A stretch of 64,000 nucleotides of DNA, taken from Psychrobacter sp. LV10R520-6. Its GTDB lineage: Bacteria; Pseudomonadota; Gammaproteobacteria; Pseudomonadales; Moraxellaceae. Below, piece after piece: positions 28,072 through 38,868 of this stretch; within the stretch, counting starts at the first letter, position 1; the number at the start of each line of letters is the position of its first letter. A program made the translations under genes and the position numbers. Under the pieces are notes generated by a model. That model had not been told where the DNA came from and searched no databases. It saw nothing but the letters and a program-made list of their open reading frames with translations. The stretch is from the NCBI RefSeq assembly GCF_900182925.1, contig NZ_LT900024.1, positions 1,426,001 through 1,490,000 of the forward strand, written 5' to 3'.

Positions 28072-30564
28072 TTAAAAATCAAAGTCACTAGTGAACGAAC
28101 GCCTTACTGTATATCTAAGCGATTTGTACTCTTTGTAGTGCGAAGTGCCTCCGACCCTTTCTTCTAGCTTTAAAATGACTTCTTGACCATTAACTTCATC
28201 AACTTTGCGTGTAAGTATTAAGCTTAGCTGCTGTTCTCTCTCACGAGGATTTTCTGAGCGTAGATCAAAAGTCATTTCACGGCTATCCGAGATTAGCTCC
28301 CCCGCTTCAGTGTAAATACCCACTCTTAGTACACGAGGCTGGGTTTTTTCTGTCACGGAAGTACTTTGATACATACTGAAGGTAAGCTCTTCCGTAGTAA
28401 TCAAAGAGTTCGAACCCCGTAGGATATCTACCTCGACCGCTGTGGTGTCACTTTGTCTTTTTTTATTGATGCTGACTACAGGAACGACCACTTCTTGCAA
28501 TGATGCGCCACCATGGACAAACCGACTGCCTGAGCCACTACGTCTCAAGCGATTGATAGACTTAGGGATTTGCACCTCTATTTGACCACTTAAGCCGAGC
28601 GCTTCAGAGCTGAATTTATGCAGGCCTGGTGAATCAACTAGACCTTTACCCAGTATAAATCGACGATCTCGATACGAAATTTCTTTACCTTTAGGCTCAG
28701 CACCTGAAAAATCACTTTCATCTATAGCACGGTTTTGATAAATAAACCCGTGATCGGCAGTGATTAATATATTATTAGCATTGGCATTGGCTAATTTCTT
28801 AATAATTTTTATCAAATCTTGCAATGTTTTTTCAGCAGCTTCAAAAGCCTCTCCTTCAGAGTGCATTTTATCGCCAGTATGGTCTATGCGATTGTGATAG
28901 ATATAAATGACTTCATTGGCTTTTAACAGCTCTCGACTGCCTTCTCTATCGAGTTGCATGAATTTATCTGCTGTAATTGCCTCTCCTCGATCTTGTAAGG
29001 CGGCTTTAAGTATTTTACTTCTATTAACAGTGCCCTGTGAGCTTTGCTCATTTACAAATACCATAGAGTTGTCTGCAATGGATAATGTTTCATTAGGTAG
29101 CAAGGCTGCCATCCCAAGCTGAGTATAGCTAGGTAACATTGATAGCATAGGTTCTAAATCAGCGCTATAACGATCTTCTTGACGAATCAAGCTAACCAAC
29201 TCGTCTGCTATTTCATAGCGCATGGCATCTGAGATAATGACGTATACTTTATTATTGTTATCTAAGAACGGCCTTACCCAATGCTTAAAAAAGCCATCTT
29301 GTCTAAGAATTGGCGATGCATCCCATTTGGGTTCTGCCTCGACAAACTCCTGAAAGCAATTACCTAACTTAAGAAGATAGCTATTAGAGTATAGATTCTC
29401 TACTCTATCATTGAGATCTTTGAGAAACGATACCTCTCCAGACTCGAGCTTATGGTAGATAAACTTGCGATAAAACTGGTCAAGCTTATACCAAGATTGG
29501 GTATAGCGTTCTATGCCTTGAACGAAACTATCCATATCAATCTTGACTTGCTTAAAGAGGGATACAAATTGAGCAGCATTATCAAGTGCTTGATAAATAT
29601 GTTCGAATTCAGAATACCAATGGCTCTGACGACGTTGGCGAATCCAAACGGCAACTTGCTCAGCAGTAAAATCACTTGCTAGAACCGCATGAGCCAAATC
29701 GTTGATTATTTTGTTATCGATTAAGCTGAAGTAATCGATTTCGATCAATTGTTGGAAGTCACGATTGCTTAGATCATTTTCGATATCAAGGTCATCGGCA
29801 AAGCTATCTGATAGTTTCTCAAAGCTGTCTTGATGCTGCTTACTGTCTTTCCAACGTTTCAGAAACACGAGCGCATCGCTTGTCAATTTCACCTGACCAC
29901 CAGTCGCCATTGCATAGCTGGACTTAAATAGCTCAATAGCAAAATCACGAATACCAGGCTCATCAGACTTATAACCGTAGTACCGACTCATTTCTTCCCA
30001 AAAAAAGCTATCAAGACCACATCGACTTATCAGTTTGAGCTTTTCATCTTTCTCGTTAGCTAAATCCTGTAATAGACTCTCAACGATTGAATCCATTTTA
30101 GGCTCGCTTTTAGCGCATACTGCCAGCATCTTTAGCTGAATCATACCGGAGCTGTCATTAGGATCTATTAGTTTATTTAGCGCTTCTTTACGGCTATTGG
30201 CTCGAAAGAACTCCGTGTGATCCTTTAAAACCTCTGCAAACTCAATGCCCAATGATAGCTCTGAGAGCCAGATAGCTACTTGATCAGTACGGAACTCACC
30301 ATGTGCCAGTTGTACATCCAGTAACCAACTGTCCAGCTGCGCAGGTTGAGCCCCTGCATGATAGAGCAGGAACTTTTGATTGGGCTGCTCACGCATTATT
30401 TTGTATTTAATGCTGAACTCATTATTATCCAATACCACTTTTTCGACATCTTGTAGTATTAGGCTGTCAAAGTCGTCACGCAGCTCTTGCTTGGTATCGT
30501 ACCAAAAGACAATACGATGACGCTTAAACAGCTTCTGTAATGCGTTTATGATGCGATCATTCAT
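28072..30564 (-). CDS. pglZ: BREX protein PglZ (alkaline phosphatase superfamily)
   Basis: PglZ is a core BREX component, needed for methylation and phage exclusion in studied systems. The 830-residue protein has the phosphatase-like metal motif VYVIISDAMRYEIADELVSL at about residue 440 and ITADHGFIYQ at about residue 602, both hallmarks of the PglZ domain. The length fits type 1 PglZ. Its ATG overlaps the pglX stop (TAATG), showing coupling. In characterised type 1 operons brxL follows here; instead there are 225 non-coding bases and then the unknown gene pair. Confidence 0.95.
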   Translation of the reverse strand: MNDRIINALQKLFKRHRIVFWYDTKQELRDDFDSLILQDVEKVVLDNNEFSIKYKIMREQPNQKFLLYHAGAQPAQLDSWLLDVQLAHGEFRTDQVAIWLSELSLGIEFAEVLKDHTEFFRANSRKEALNKLIDPNDSSGMIQLKMLAVCAKSEPKMDSIVESLLQDLANEKDEKLKLISRCGLDSFFWEEMSRYYGYKSDEPGIRDFAIELFKSSYAMATGGQVKLTSDALVFLKRWKDSKQHQDSFEKLSDSFADDLDIENDLSNRDFQQLIEIDYFSLIDNKIINDLAHAVLASDFTAEQVAVWIRQRRQSHWYSEFEHIYQALDNAAQFVSLFKQVKIDMDSFVQGIERYTQSWYKLDQFYRKFIYHKLESGEVSFLKDLNDRVENLYSNSYLLKLGNCFQEFVEAEPKWDASPILRQDGFFKHWVRPFLDNNNKVYVIISDAMRYEIADELVSLIRQEDRYSADLEPMLSMLPSYTQLGMAALLPNETLSIADNSMVFVNEQSSQGTVNRSKILKAALQDRGEAITADKFMQLDREGSRELLKANEVIYIYHNRIDHTGDKMHSEGEAFEAAEKTLQDLIKIIKKLANANANNILITADHGFIYQNRAIDESDFSGAEPKGKEISYRDRRFILGKGLVDSPGLHKFSSEALGLSGQIEVQIPKSINRLRRSGSGSRFVHGGASLQEVVVPVVSINKKRQSDTTAVEVDILRGSNSLITTEELTFSMYQSTSVTEKTQPRVLRVGIYTEAGELISDSREMTFDLRSENPREREQQLSLILTRKVDEVNGQEVILKLEERVGGTSHYKEYKSLRYTVRRSFTSDFDF

Positions 30565-33500
30565 TAGCTAAGCCCCGCCACTTTCTTTAATGCATTACCA
30601 AACTTAGGATAGTTGACCTTAACGCCATCATCTAGGTCTATCTCTATCTGTTTGGTCGCTAGAGGATAGAGTACATCTCGTTCGTACTCTTCCATCTCAG
30701 TAATCATTTTTGTGGTCTTGTCCAACTCTTTTAACGCCTTAGTTTTTTCACTTTGGCTCTGGTTACTACTAATATTAATTGCCGTAAGCTGGTCTTTATA
30801 GGCAGTGAGTTTAGTACGGAACTCGCGCAGATAATCGTTAAGTACTATGCTTACCGTATCAGGCTGATAGCGATGCATGTAAATAAGCGCATTGAAGTTA
30901 CCACTCGAGAACAGCCAATATATAGGACGTTTTTTATAACGCTTAATGTGATCGTTGTAAAAGTCTTTTAAGAAGTAATCACGGATATCACGTGGTTTGT
31001 CGTGCTTACCAAGCGCTAACTCAATGAATTGCATATTGCTTTCATAATGTTCTTCACCAAAACCTATCTTTATGAACTTAAGGAAACGCTCAACAATATC
31101 ATCACTAAACCACCCCGCATCTAATATAGGAATCACGTTGTTTTTATCAGGTGAGAAGCTTGGGCTAGGTACCTGTTCAGTATAATGCTCTATTTTATCA
31201 CCTTGATTGGCGAGTATTAATCCTGGCTTATCTAGACTATAGCGACCAAACATACAGCCGACTGCATACGAGATCAGCTCACGCATGGTATCGGCTAGCA
31301 AGAGCGCTTCTAGCTCATCGTCTGTCTTGACGCCACCATAACGATAATAGGGATTACAGGTTAAGGTTATTTCTTTTAATGTAACCTCAGGGGTTAGCTC
31401 GTCTTGTAAACCATAAGCATTAATAAATATGCGATTATTGTCTTCTTCTAAGCGCTGCATATCATCGGTCATTTGTTGCCAATGAATGCGTAATTCTTTA
31501 TAGGCGTCTGTTATTTTTGATTTGCGATACTGTTCTTTAAGCAGTGGTAAGTTAGTAAAGTCCCATGAGTCTTCGTATGAATCCCAGTCTTCTTTTGAAT
31601 GTCCTATTATTAATTCTACGTTACTATTAACAATATTTTTATTAACGTCTATTAAAGGTATATTTTGGATATCACCAACGTTCAAGTTTATTGTTGGATT
31701 CATCAATTTAGCGATATATTCTGTTATTGGTGTGTTCACTAGACCAAGTAAGAAAAGCAAATTATTTTCATCTTTAGGAAATAAAGTAGGCGCAGCTAGA
31801 TTGAAAATCTCATCATCATTTATTATTCTAAAAGATTGCTTACCAGATGTAATTAAAGTCCAACAAAACCCTTTTTTCCACCTTAAATATTCTGGCAAAA
31901 TCCTAGCAACTCTATCACTTCGATAGTGCTGTCTTGCCGTTTGTGACCAGTTTATTAAAGTATCTAAATTACCATACCAACGACGAAAGCCTCCTCCTTT
32001 AGGATGCTTTATCCACTTTTTATTAATTCCACTCGACGAATTACTTACTTCCCATAAATATCTTAAATACTTATCGTTATTACCAGTTTTAGTCTGTCCA
32101 TCTGAAATAGTTAATGATTTAATATTTGGATTATCAAAGCACTCTCTTATACGATCACTAACCCAGTAAGCAATTGGTGATCCATCTATTTTCTTCAGGT
32201 CAGTAGCGGAAACATAATAAACCAACTCACAATCTTTATTATTTTTAATATCAGAAATCATACTTTCTTTTTCAGATTCCGACTTTCCTTCGACTAATCG
32301 TAAATAGCTTCCTTTTTGGTTCTTATTGTTAGCATTTTTTAATATAAAAGCTGTAGTAGAAACAACCTCACCACCTATACTATCAAAGGCTCTTGTACCC
32401 AAATGCGCCATAGATAAAATCGTACTATATTCTAAAAGATATTCACGAAGATTTTCATACGACTTTAGGAACATCCAACTATGCATGGTTATCATTGCCA
32501 CTATTCCTAACTTTTGTGTTAGATCCAAGTTAAGCTCAATAAACATAGCAAACAAGTCTGACTTGCTGTTAGGGTAGTTAATTTTAGACCAGTTTTTTAG
32601 ACGTTCATTCATCCCTCCACCACCCATATATGGTGGATTAGCAACAACAACATGATACTGTGGAATTAAATAATCTGCTTGTTTTAAAAGCTTAAGCACC
32701 TTTTGATGAGTATTCCCTAAGAATAACTGCCCTGATACATCAGTCGCTTCTAACTGCTCTAAAATCTCAGCAACGTCTTTTAGCTTTGGTCTAATCAAAG
32801 AGCCAAAGTTATTTACCTCATCAAACTGGCGCAGCGTCGTCTCTAAGTCAGCCGTAAACAAATCACGACCGATAAAATCCATATACTCATTCAGCTCATC
32901 ATCATCAAAATCAATTGGCTCAAGTACACAGATATTTGGGCGCACACCTGTATTGAAGAATCGACGGTGACGATCTCGTGCCTTCATAGTTAACGCAAAA
33001 GCGGCTAACTCTCCGGCACGTTCGTCAATTTCAATACCGTACAAGTTATGAGTTAAAATACGCGAGGGTATATCTATAGCATCATAGCCTTGCTCTTCAT
33101 AAATGGCGTATAACAAATCAAAAGCATAAGTCAGCATGTGACCTGAGCCACATGCTGGATCACAAATTTTAAGATCTTCTGGACTCGCTACTCTTAGATA
33201 ATCTGTATCATCATTATCTTCAGCAGGCTTTATATAGTACTCCATGCAGTCAGCAAGTTTTGATTCTGGATAGTTCAATAACCACAGGCGACCAAGTGAG
33301 TTCTCTACCAAATAACGTACGATCCAGTGCGGAGTGAATAGCTGAGTAGCCGCAGGGATGTTTTCTGGCGTTACCTTTTTATTCTTCTTTAAGTCTGCAA
33401 ATACATCGTCTTTTTTATCTGAGATGTAGAACTGATACAACCAACCGATTACTTCAACATCTTCGCAAGCACTTGCTGGCATCGCTTCACGCATATTAGC

Positions 33501-34037
33501 CATAACAGAGCTGCTTGACAGTAAATCATCAGGCATCAGCAGCTCTGTATAATCATCGATACGCTGAAATAAAAACGGCATGGATGCATGCCATTGGTTA
33601 CAGTAGGCCACTAGCAGAAGACGATAAACTTCCGCTTCTGGATTGCGGCTAGGCGCTTTACCACTCAGTAGATTAAGTATTTGATCACGGACTTCTACTG
33701 ATACTACTCTATCGTCAAGCTCTCCTGTTTTTGCTAGAGCCAATACCTCAGGCTGGGTATCTCCTGTAGCAGCAGACACGACAAGGCTTCTGTTATAGCG
33801 GTTCATATCCATGAAGCGAAGCGCACAGAATCGATTGAACCAGATATAGGCTATACGCTCGACGACTTCCTGCTCGGACTGTTGGTTGATAAGATCTTCT
33901 AGCTTTTTAACGGCAATAGGATTCTCACGTCTGGCTAGGCTCTCCTCTGCGCGTACAAACTTAAGCTTAGTTGCAATTTGTTCAATTAAAGTAGTACGAG
34001 CTTTCTGAGCAAAATTCTTAAGCTTAGTGGTTTCCAT
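30564..34037 (-). CDS. pglX: BREX adenine-specific DNA methyltransferase PglX (BrxX)
   Basis: PglX methylates an adenine in a non-palindromic host motif, marking self DNA. The 1157-residue protein has the SAM-binding motif DPACGSGHMLTYAFDLL at about residue 295 and the amino-methyltransferase motif VVANPPYMGGG at about residue 468. The variable region downstream (about 600-850) probably holds target recognition. It has the AT-rich codon use of the island. Start and stop overlap brxC and pglZ respectively (TAATG at both ends), so the core is one polycistron. No frameshift is seen. Confidence 0.96.
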   Translation of the reverse strand: METTKLKNFAQKARTTLIEQIATKLKFVRAEESLARRENPIAVKKLEDLINQQSEQEVVERIAYIWFNRFCALRFMDMNRYNRSLVVSAATGDTQPEVLALAKTGELDDRVVSVEVRDQILNLLSGKAPSRNPEAEVYRLLLVAYCNQWHASMPFLFQRIDDYTELLMPDDLLSSSSVMANMREAMPASACEDVEVIGWLYQFYISDKKDDVFADLKKNKKVTPENIPAATQLFTPHWIVRYLVENSLGRLWLLNYPESKLADCMEYYIKPAEDNDDTDYLRVASPEDLKICDPACGSGHMLTYAFDLLYAIYEEQGYDAIDIPSRILTHNLYGIEIDERAGELAAFALTMKARDRHRRFFNTGVRPNICVLEPIDFDDDELNEYMDFIGRDLFTADLETTLRQFDEVNNFGSLIRPKLKDVAEILEQLEATDVSGQLFLGNTHQKVLKLLKQADYLIPQYHVVVANPPYMGGGGMNERLKNWSKINYPNSKSDLFAMFIELNLDLTQKLGIVAMITMHSWMFLKSYENLREYLLEYSTILSMAHLGTRAFDSIGGEVVSTTAFILKNANNKNQKGSYLRLVEGKSESEKESMISDIKNNKDCELVYYVSATDLKKIDGSPIAYWVSDRIRECFDNPNIKSLTISDGQTKTGNNDKYLRYLWEVSNSSSGINKKWIKHPKGGGFRRWYGNLDTLINWSQTARQHYRSDRVARILPEYLRWKKGFCWTLITSGKQSFRIINDDEIFNLAAPTLFPKDENNLLFLLGLVNTPITEYIAKLMNPTINLNVGDIQNIPLIDVNKNIVNSNVELIIGHSKEDWDSYEDSWDFTNLPLLKEQYRKSKITDAYKELRIHWQQMTDDMQRLEEDNNRIFINAYGLQDELTPEVTLKEITLTCNPYYRYGGVKTDDELEALLLADTMRELISYAVGCMFGRYSLDKPGLILANQGDKIEHYTEQVPSPSFSPDKNNVIPILDAGWFSDDIVERFLKFIKIGFGEEHYESNMQFIELALGKHDKPRDIRDYFLKDFYNDHIKRYKKRPIYWLFSSGNFNALIYMHRYQPDTVSIVLNDYLREFRTKLTAYKDQLTAINISSNQSQSEKTKALKELDKTTKMITEMEEYERDVLYPLATKQIEIDLDDGVKVNYPKFGNALKKVAGLS

Positions 34038-37000
34038 TAAATATAAATCCTTTTACCTTTACGTATTTCATTTAACAGCGCTTGACTCATAGCCTGTAGG
34101 TAACGCTCTACATCCACTTCATTCTCTAGCCAAGCTCGGTCGTAAGGTATATTTATCTTACTCGAAGTTATGTAATCATTCTTAGGCTCACTCACCTGTT
34201 GAGGTTTAGCTACCTGTGATTCGTCTTTATTACCATCTTCATTGCTTGCTTTTGAAGGCACTGGCGTTGGCTTAGGGGTTGCCATCACTACCATTTTTTG
34301 CAATAAATTTGAATAGCCTTTATCTTTGAAATACTGCAATCTATCATTGATAACGGCAATCAGCACTTGCTCATTCACATCCTCAATTAGTTTTACATAA
34401 GGGGCATCGAGCTCTGCTTGCCTAATATCTGGCAGTTTTTTATATTCATCCATTTCTTGCATACGCGATTGCATCTGCTCAAGCGTTTCAATCGCTTGGC
34501 TACGAATTTGCTTCAGAGATTCATCGATTTTAATTTTTAGGCTGTCTAATAAAGTTTTTATTTTCTGTATTTGACCCCCTTTATATATAGACGTATCATC
34601 CAGGCTCGTTTTAAGGACTCTAACCTGTTCTTTTTCAATGTAATCGAAGTTAGCTGATTGATCTCTTAGAAACTTATGAGCGTCGTCGTATATATTTATT
34701 TGCGAGCCATTCATAAATCTATAGATTGGATCTAGTACCTTCTCTTTTAACTCCAAAAGCTCATCTTCAATATCTGGACTGAGCTCAGTCAGATACCATG
34801 CATAAGACTCTTTCACTAATTTTTTAATACGCTGAATCGCTGGCTCTAACGTAGTTAAGAACGGATAGCTTGTTGACTGTGCCGACCAACCTTCAAGATC
34901 TTTTAACAACTCTTTGAAAGTATCAATCGTCTCATTGCCCAGTGCTTTTGCTTCATTATTACTAGGCGGTTTAGCAAAAAAGTCTTCATAGAACTCTTTG
35001 AGTTGACGAACTTGCGATGCTGTAAATTCAACTTGTGGTTCTAATACCAAATTAGCTTGATGTTTATTATTAATCAAGGCACGAGCAAGATCACTATCTT
35101 CTAGTACATTGCTATCCATACTTACTTCGATCTTGCCATTCACGCACAGCTTTGCAAGGGTACTCAGTACTGCTGTATACGACCATCCGTAAGGTTTTTT
35201 CTCGAACTGCTCCAGCAAGGCTTTTACCGTAGTACGTATCGCTGATTTAGTGTTTCTCTGGATAAAAGCCATTACATCGCGCTCTGGCTCGGCTAGTGCG
35301 AGGGCATCATCGCGAAGCATATCTTGTTGTGAGGAATCAAGAAACTTCGCTACATCACTCTCTGTATATGACGTGTCACGTAGCATACGTAGATTGGGAT
35401 AGGCTCGAGAAACAAGCTCATGGAATCCTTTTTCAATACGAGTCTGTGCCTCCTCTGAGCTAACATCAATCTCTATGCCTGCTACCAATAATTTAGCCTT
35501 ACCGATGAGGCTCTTAATTCGCTGTAGCAATTCAGCTTGACGCTTAGTATTCTGCTGTCCTTTTTCACCTAAAATACGTTTTACTGTTTCTTGCTGGGCA
35601 ATAGAGTAATTCTGCCTGACGTATTTCTCTGTGCGTTTATACATCGTTATGTCATTCATCAGACGTGAATCAGCTGGCAACACCACAAACAACTCGTCAC
35701 TAGAGAAGTTAGATTTGTTAGACATCATCTCATCGTTTTCAGCATGCTCATAAAACGGACTAATAATATTAATACCTATCTCATGTTCACGACCATATAA
35801 CTTATCATCAAGCTTACGAGAAAAAGAGTAGTCTTGTCCCTGACTTCCTGATGAGCCAGTGTTATAACGAATCTTTCGATTTTTTATAACTTGATCAAAA
35901 ATTATATTTTCAAGCTCAGTGGCAACATCAGCTGCCTCCACTTCCGTATTTTTTATCTCTTCTTCAATATCCTTTTCTTCGTCAGAAAGGTATTCATATA
36001 TTTCCCCTGTACGCTGTACGTAGGTTTGATCCTCTAACAGATTGAGAGCCTCTTCTACACGCTGGCGCAGTACAGAGACATCCTCATCAAAACTACTCAG
36101 CATTAAGACACAGATATTACGGATAGTGGACTTAAAGCCATCGACATACTTAACTAAAAATAATGCCTTTAGTACCTGAACTGCAAACTCGTTATCTAGA
36201 TGCATTTCTGCATTGATAACAGCACGTTGAATATTGGACTTTAATGCGGTACGAATACCTTCGAACATCAAGTCAAAAGTCGCTAGCTGACCTATATCAT
36301 GACTACCTACTTTTATCGCTACCTGCTGAAACACGCCCAACATAGAACGCTCACCGACTGAGCTATGCTTACCTTCAAAAGCATTATGTAGTGATAGATC
36401 AGCGATAGCGGACTGGAACAAGGTGAACTGATAAGGAATAAAAGGATAGCTATTTATAAAGTGCTCTTCATCCTTGAAGTTTCGAAATGTCTGTGATCCA
36501 TCAGCAAAATCAAATAAAGTTTTGAAGTTATTTGACTGATTAGCATAGATGCCTGAAAGCAACTGAGTACCTTCGTCAGTTTTAACAAGAAGACGCTTTT
36601 GAATAACCTCTGCTACGTTAGCACTGGTAAGCTTCATCCGATTGGCAAAACGTGCTTGGATTTTTGAAAAATCGTTACTTTGTTGCTTGCCCATCTCACC
36701 GACAACAGTACCCATATCTTCTTGAGCGGTCACAATGATCCAAGAGCGACCACGAGACTTGGTCGCCAAGCTCTCAGCAATGGTCTGAAGGTTAGTCATC
36801 AACTTAACGTTCTCAGCAATATATTGCCCTACTTCATCGACGAAGAAATTTAACCGAAATTCATCATAGCCATGTTCTTTGATCTGACGCTCAATATACT
36901 CATCAACTTGTGCTGCGAAATCCTCAATCGAAACATGATATTGACTACGGTACTTATCTAGGACTCCCATCGCTAGCGCTTGATCTTCTCCTGTCGCTTG

Positions 37001-37624
37001 GCTATAAGCTTGAGCAATATTCTTTGCTTCAAGTATTGCTTGCTCACGTCCTTTTTCCCAAGATTTATTTGCGATGGATGCGTAGGACTCTTTAAAATTA
37101 TTATAAAGATCACGACTATCAAGGTCTCGTTCAAACTGGGCAATGTGTCCTTGCTTACCGTAATAACCGCACATCTCGTCAAAAACTTTAACAAACACAG
37201 CAAGCAAAGCATCGACTTGAGTCTTACTGATAACATCTGCCTTTTGATCAATATTGAACAGGATGCTTTTTGAAGGAATCGCTACAGCCTTTTGAAGACT
37301 AGTACTCAATGATTGGTTGTCACCACATTTAGGTAAAAATAGCTCAAGCGCTGATGTGTTATCGATTTTTCTATTTTCGAGCAATAGTGCCAACATTTTT
37401 AATAGATGTGATTTACCAGAGCCGAAGAATCCTGATAACCAAACACCATTAGCAATCTGATAGTCGTTGTAAGCATCAAAAAACGAGATTAGGCGATCTT
37501 CAACCTCATCTGTTAGCACATACTCTTCTAACTCTAAACGTAGACTGGCTTCATCATCAGCCTTAATTACACCTTCAATTGGACGGTCTACTGGTTTTTG
37601 AAATATAGTTTTAAGAGCGGTCAT
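34037..37624 (-). CDS. brxC: BREX ATPase BrxC
   Basis: BrxC is the large P-loop ATPase of BREX. I start it at the ATG 37622-37624 (MTALKTIFQKPVDRPIEG), preceded by GAGG. The frame is open upstream for 24 codons, but that would overlap brxB. The 1195-residue protein has Walker A GFFGSGKSHLLKML at about residue 66, a Walker B-like NFFVDEVGQYIAEN at about residue 260, and long coiled-coil segments in its C-terminal half. The C-terminus has a low-complexity Pro/Lys/Glu linker before a final helix. Its size matches type 1 BrxC. Confidence 0.95.
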   Translation of the reverse strand: MTALKTIFQKPVDRPIEGVIKADDEASLRLELEEYVLTDEVEDRLISFFDAYNDYQIANGVWLSGFFGSGKSHLLKMLALLLENRKIDNTSALELFLPKCGDNQSLSTSLQKAVAIPSKSILFNIDQKADVISKTQVDALLAVFVKVFDEMCGYYGKQGHIAQFERDLDSRDLYNNFKESYASIANKSWEKGREQAILEAKNIAQAYSQATGEDQALAMGVLDKYRSQYHVSIEDFAAQVDEYIERQIKEHGYDEFRLNFFVDEVGQYIAENVKLMTNLQTIAESLATKSRGRSWIIVTAQEDMGTVVGEMGKQQSNDFSKIQARFANRMKLTSANVAEVIQKRLLVKTDEGTQLLSGIYANQSNNFKTLFDFADGSQTFRNFKDEEHFINSYPFIPYQFTLFQSAIADLSLHNAFEGKHSSVGERSMLGVFQQVAIKVGSHDIGQLATFDLMFEGIRTALKSNIQRAVINAEMHLDNEFAVQVLKALFLVKYVDGFKSTIRNICVLMLSSFDEDVSVLRQRVEEALNLLEDQTYVQRTGEIYEYLSDEEKDIEEEIKNTEVEAADVATELENIIFDQVIKNRKIRYNTGSSGSQGQDYSFSRKLDDKLYGREHEIGINIISPFYEHAENDEMMSNKSNFSSDELFVVLPADSRLMNDITMYKRTEKYVRQNYSIAQQETVKRILGEKGQQNTKRQAELLQRIKSLIGKAKLLVAGIEIDVSSEEAQTRIEKGFHELVSRAYPNLRMLRDTSYTESDVAKFLDSSQQDMLRDDALALAEPERDVMAFIQRNTKSAIRTTVKALLEQFEKKPYGWSYTAVLSTLAKLCVNGKIEVSMDSNVLEDSDLARALINNKHQANLVLEPQVEFTASQVRQLKEFYEDFFAKPPSNNEAKALGNETIDTFKELLKDLEGWSAQSTSYPFLTTLEPAIQRIKKLVKESYAWYLTELSPDIEDELLELKEKVLDPIYRFMNGSQINIYDDAHKFLRDQSANFDYIEKEQVRVLKTSLDDTSIYKGGQIQKIKTLLDSLKIKIDESLKQIRSQAIETLEQMQSRMQEMDEYKKLPDIRQAELDAPYVKLIEDVNEQVLIAVINDRLQYFKDKGYSNLLQKMVVMATPKPTPVPSKASNEDGNKDESQVAKPQQVSEPKNDYITSSKINIPYDRAWLENEVDVERYLQAMSQALLNEIRKGKRIYI

Positions 37625-37634
37625 ACTTGCCTCA

Positions 37635-38246
37635 TTATGCTTCACAGTGATAAATGTTGAATGCGCGATAGTATTTGTCATCATGCAGTCTGCCAAATAA
37701 ATCGAGCGATGCGCCAGACTCTAAAGAATGAGTGTAGGCTCCTGGAAAAAAGATAACGGTTGGTTTGTCTTTTGCAGTACTTTGCAAGTTATTCAAAACG
37801 TTGTGTGAGCGTATATAGGGAAATACTTCGCCAACGCCAGATAAAAATAAAACATCATAGTTTGTACTATTCAGCTTATTGGCAATAGCTGGGACAAGAT
37901 GAGACTCAGGATCTAAGACCCCTTGAAGGAGCTCTTTAAGCTGCTCTTTTGAAATTTCTGGCTCCATCTCTATTATCTGCTCAAAAATCTCACGTTCTTT
38001 GAGTAACTCTATCGATAGGTCATATAGATTAATACTTAGTACATTGATGCCTTTATTTTTCAGCTGTTTGGTCAGTTGATCTTCAAGACGCAGCATCTCA
38101 TTTAGCTCTTCCGGTCTAAATGGACAGATGAAAAATGGCACTTCATTACCTAGACCTTGCATTTTAAGAAAGCGCTCACTTGAAACAACAGCAAGAAGAT
38201 GGTCGTAACTTTTCTTATCACATGCGTTTACATCGCTCATAGTCAT
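37635..38246 (-). CDS. brxB: BREX protein BrxB (DUF1788)
   Basis: The 203-residue protein matches the DUF1788 layout: a helical start (ACDKKSYDHLLAVV), VPFFICPFRPEELNEM, and a C-terminal LFLSGVGEVFPYIRSHNVLNNL with KPTVIFFPGAYTH. BrxB is a small core component with no assigned enzymatic activity that is thought to interact with other BREX proteins. It lies 12 bases after brxA and 10 bases before brxC, in one operon. Confidence 0.93.
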   Translation of the reverse strand: MTMSDVNACDKKSYDHLLAVVSSERFLKMQGLGNEVPFFICPFRPEELNEMLRLEDQLTKQLKNKGINVLSINLYDLSIELLKEREIFEQIIEMEPEISKEQLKELLQGVLDPESHLVPAIANKLNSTNYDVLFLSGVGEVFPYIRSHNVLNNLQSTAKDKPTVIFFPGAYTHSLESGASLDLFGRLHDDKYYRAFNIYHCEA

Positions 38247-38258
38247 GATGACATTCCT

Positions 38259-38864
38259 TTATACGGCAGCTTCAGATACTGTGAAATACATGATATCTCT
38301 TCCGCCATTACGCTCAATAACTTCTAATAAATTTGGGCTAAAAATAGTGGCTTGGATATTATTTTTACCGTCTAAGAAATGAGCTTCTCGAAGCATTTTA
38401 AACAGTACCTGTCTGAGTTTTTTCTTTGTACTTATACTCAAACTATCAAGCTCACTATGCCAATCACACTTGCGATTAAAAAAAACATCGAAATCCGAGT
38501 ATTGAAGATCTGGCTTGAAAGTGATAAAACGCTCTCTCAATACTTCAGTAGCAAAATCAGCAATAAATTTATGATGCCGACAAATTGCTATCCATATCAG
38601 ATAAGCTTGATCTTGGTAATCACTGTCTACAAGCAGGCTCAGCTCTTCAGTAGTAAGGGTGCTCAAACGAGATATAATTTCATAGCTTAACCGCTTGAGT
38701 GTGCTTACAGCTCTAGACTGAAGCAGATTATCTACAATGACTTTTCCCTTCACTTCATCCCAATCACCTAACTCAAGGTACAGTTTGGCTATCGTCACTG
38801 ACTCTGCTTGTAGCAGTGCACCAGCCGTAAATGACATATTGTATTTCTGATCATTAATCTTCAT
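38259..38864 (-). CDS. brxA: BREX protein BrxA (DUF1819)
   Basis: The 201-residue protein begins MSFTAGALLQAESVTIAKLY after a short lead, the typical DUF1819/BrxA start. It continues with helical segments and an end containing KMLREAHFLDGKNNIQA. BrxA is a DNA-binding helical protein, the first gene of type 1 BREX operons. GGTAGATGA precedes its ATG. A 93-codon frame ends only 4 bases upstream, so brxA may not be the first gene of this message. Confidence 0.92.
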   Translation of the reverse strand: MKINDQKYNMSFTAGALLQAESVTIAKLYLELGDWDEVKGKVIVDNLLQSRAVSTLKRLSYEIISRLSTLTTEELSLLVDSDYQDQAYLIWIAICRHHKFIADFATEVLRERFITFKPDLQYSDFDVFFNRKCDWHSELDSLSISTKKKLRQVLFKMLREAHFLDGKNNIQATIFSPNLLEVIERNGGRDIMYFTVSEAAV

Positions 38865-38868
38865 TCAT

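Noticed and set aside
37625-37696. Upstream start for brxC overlapping brxB
   Set aside because: The overlap is 62 bases and the conserved N-terminus begins at MTALKTIFQKP with GAGG before it.
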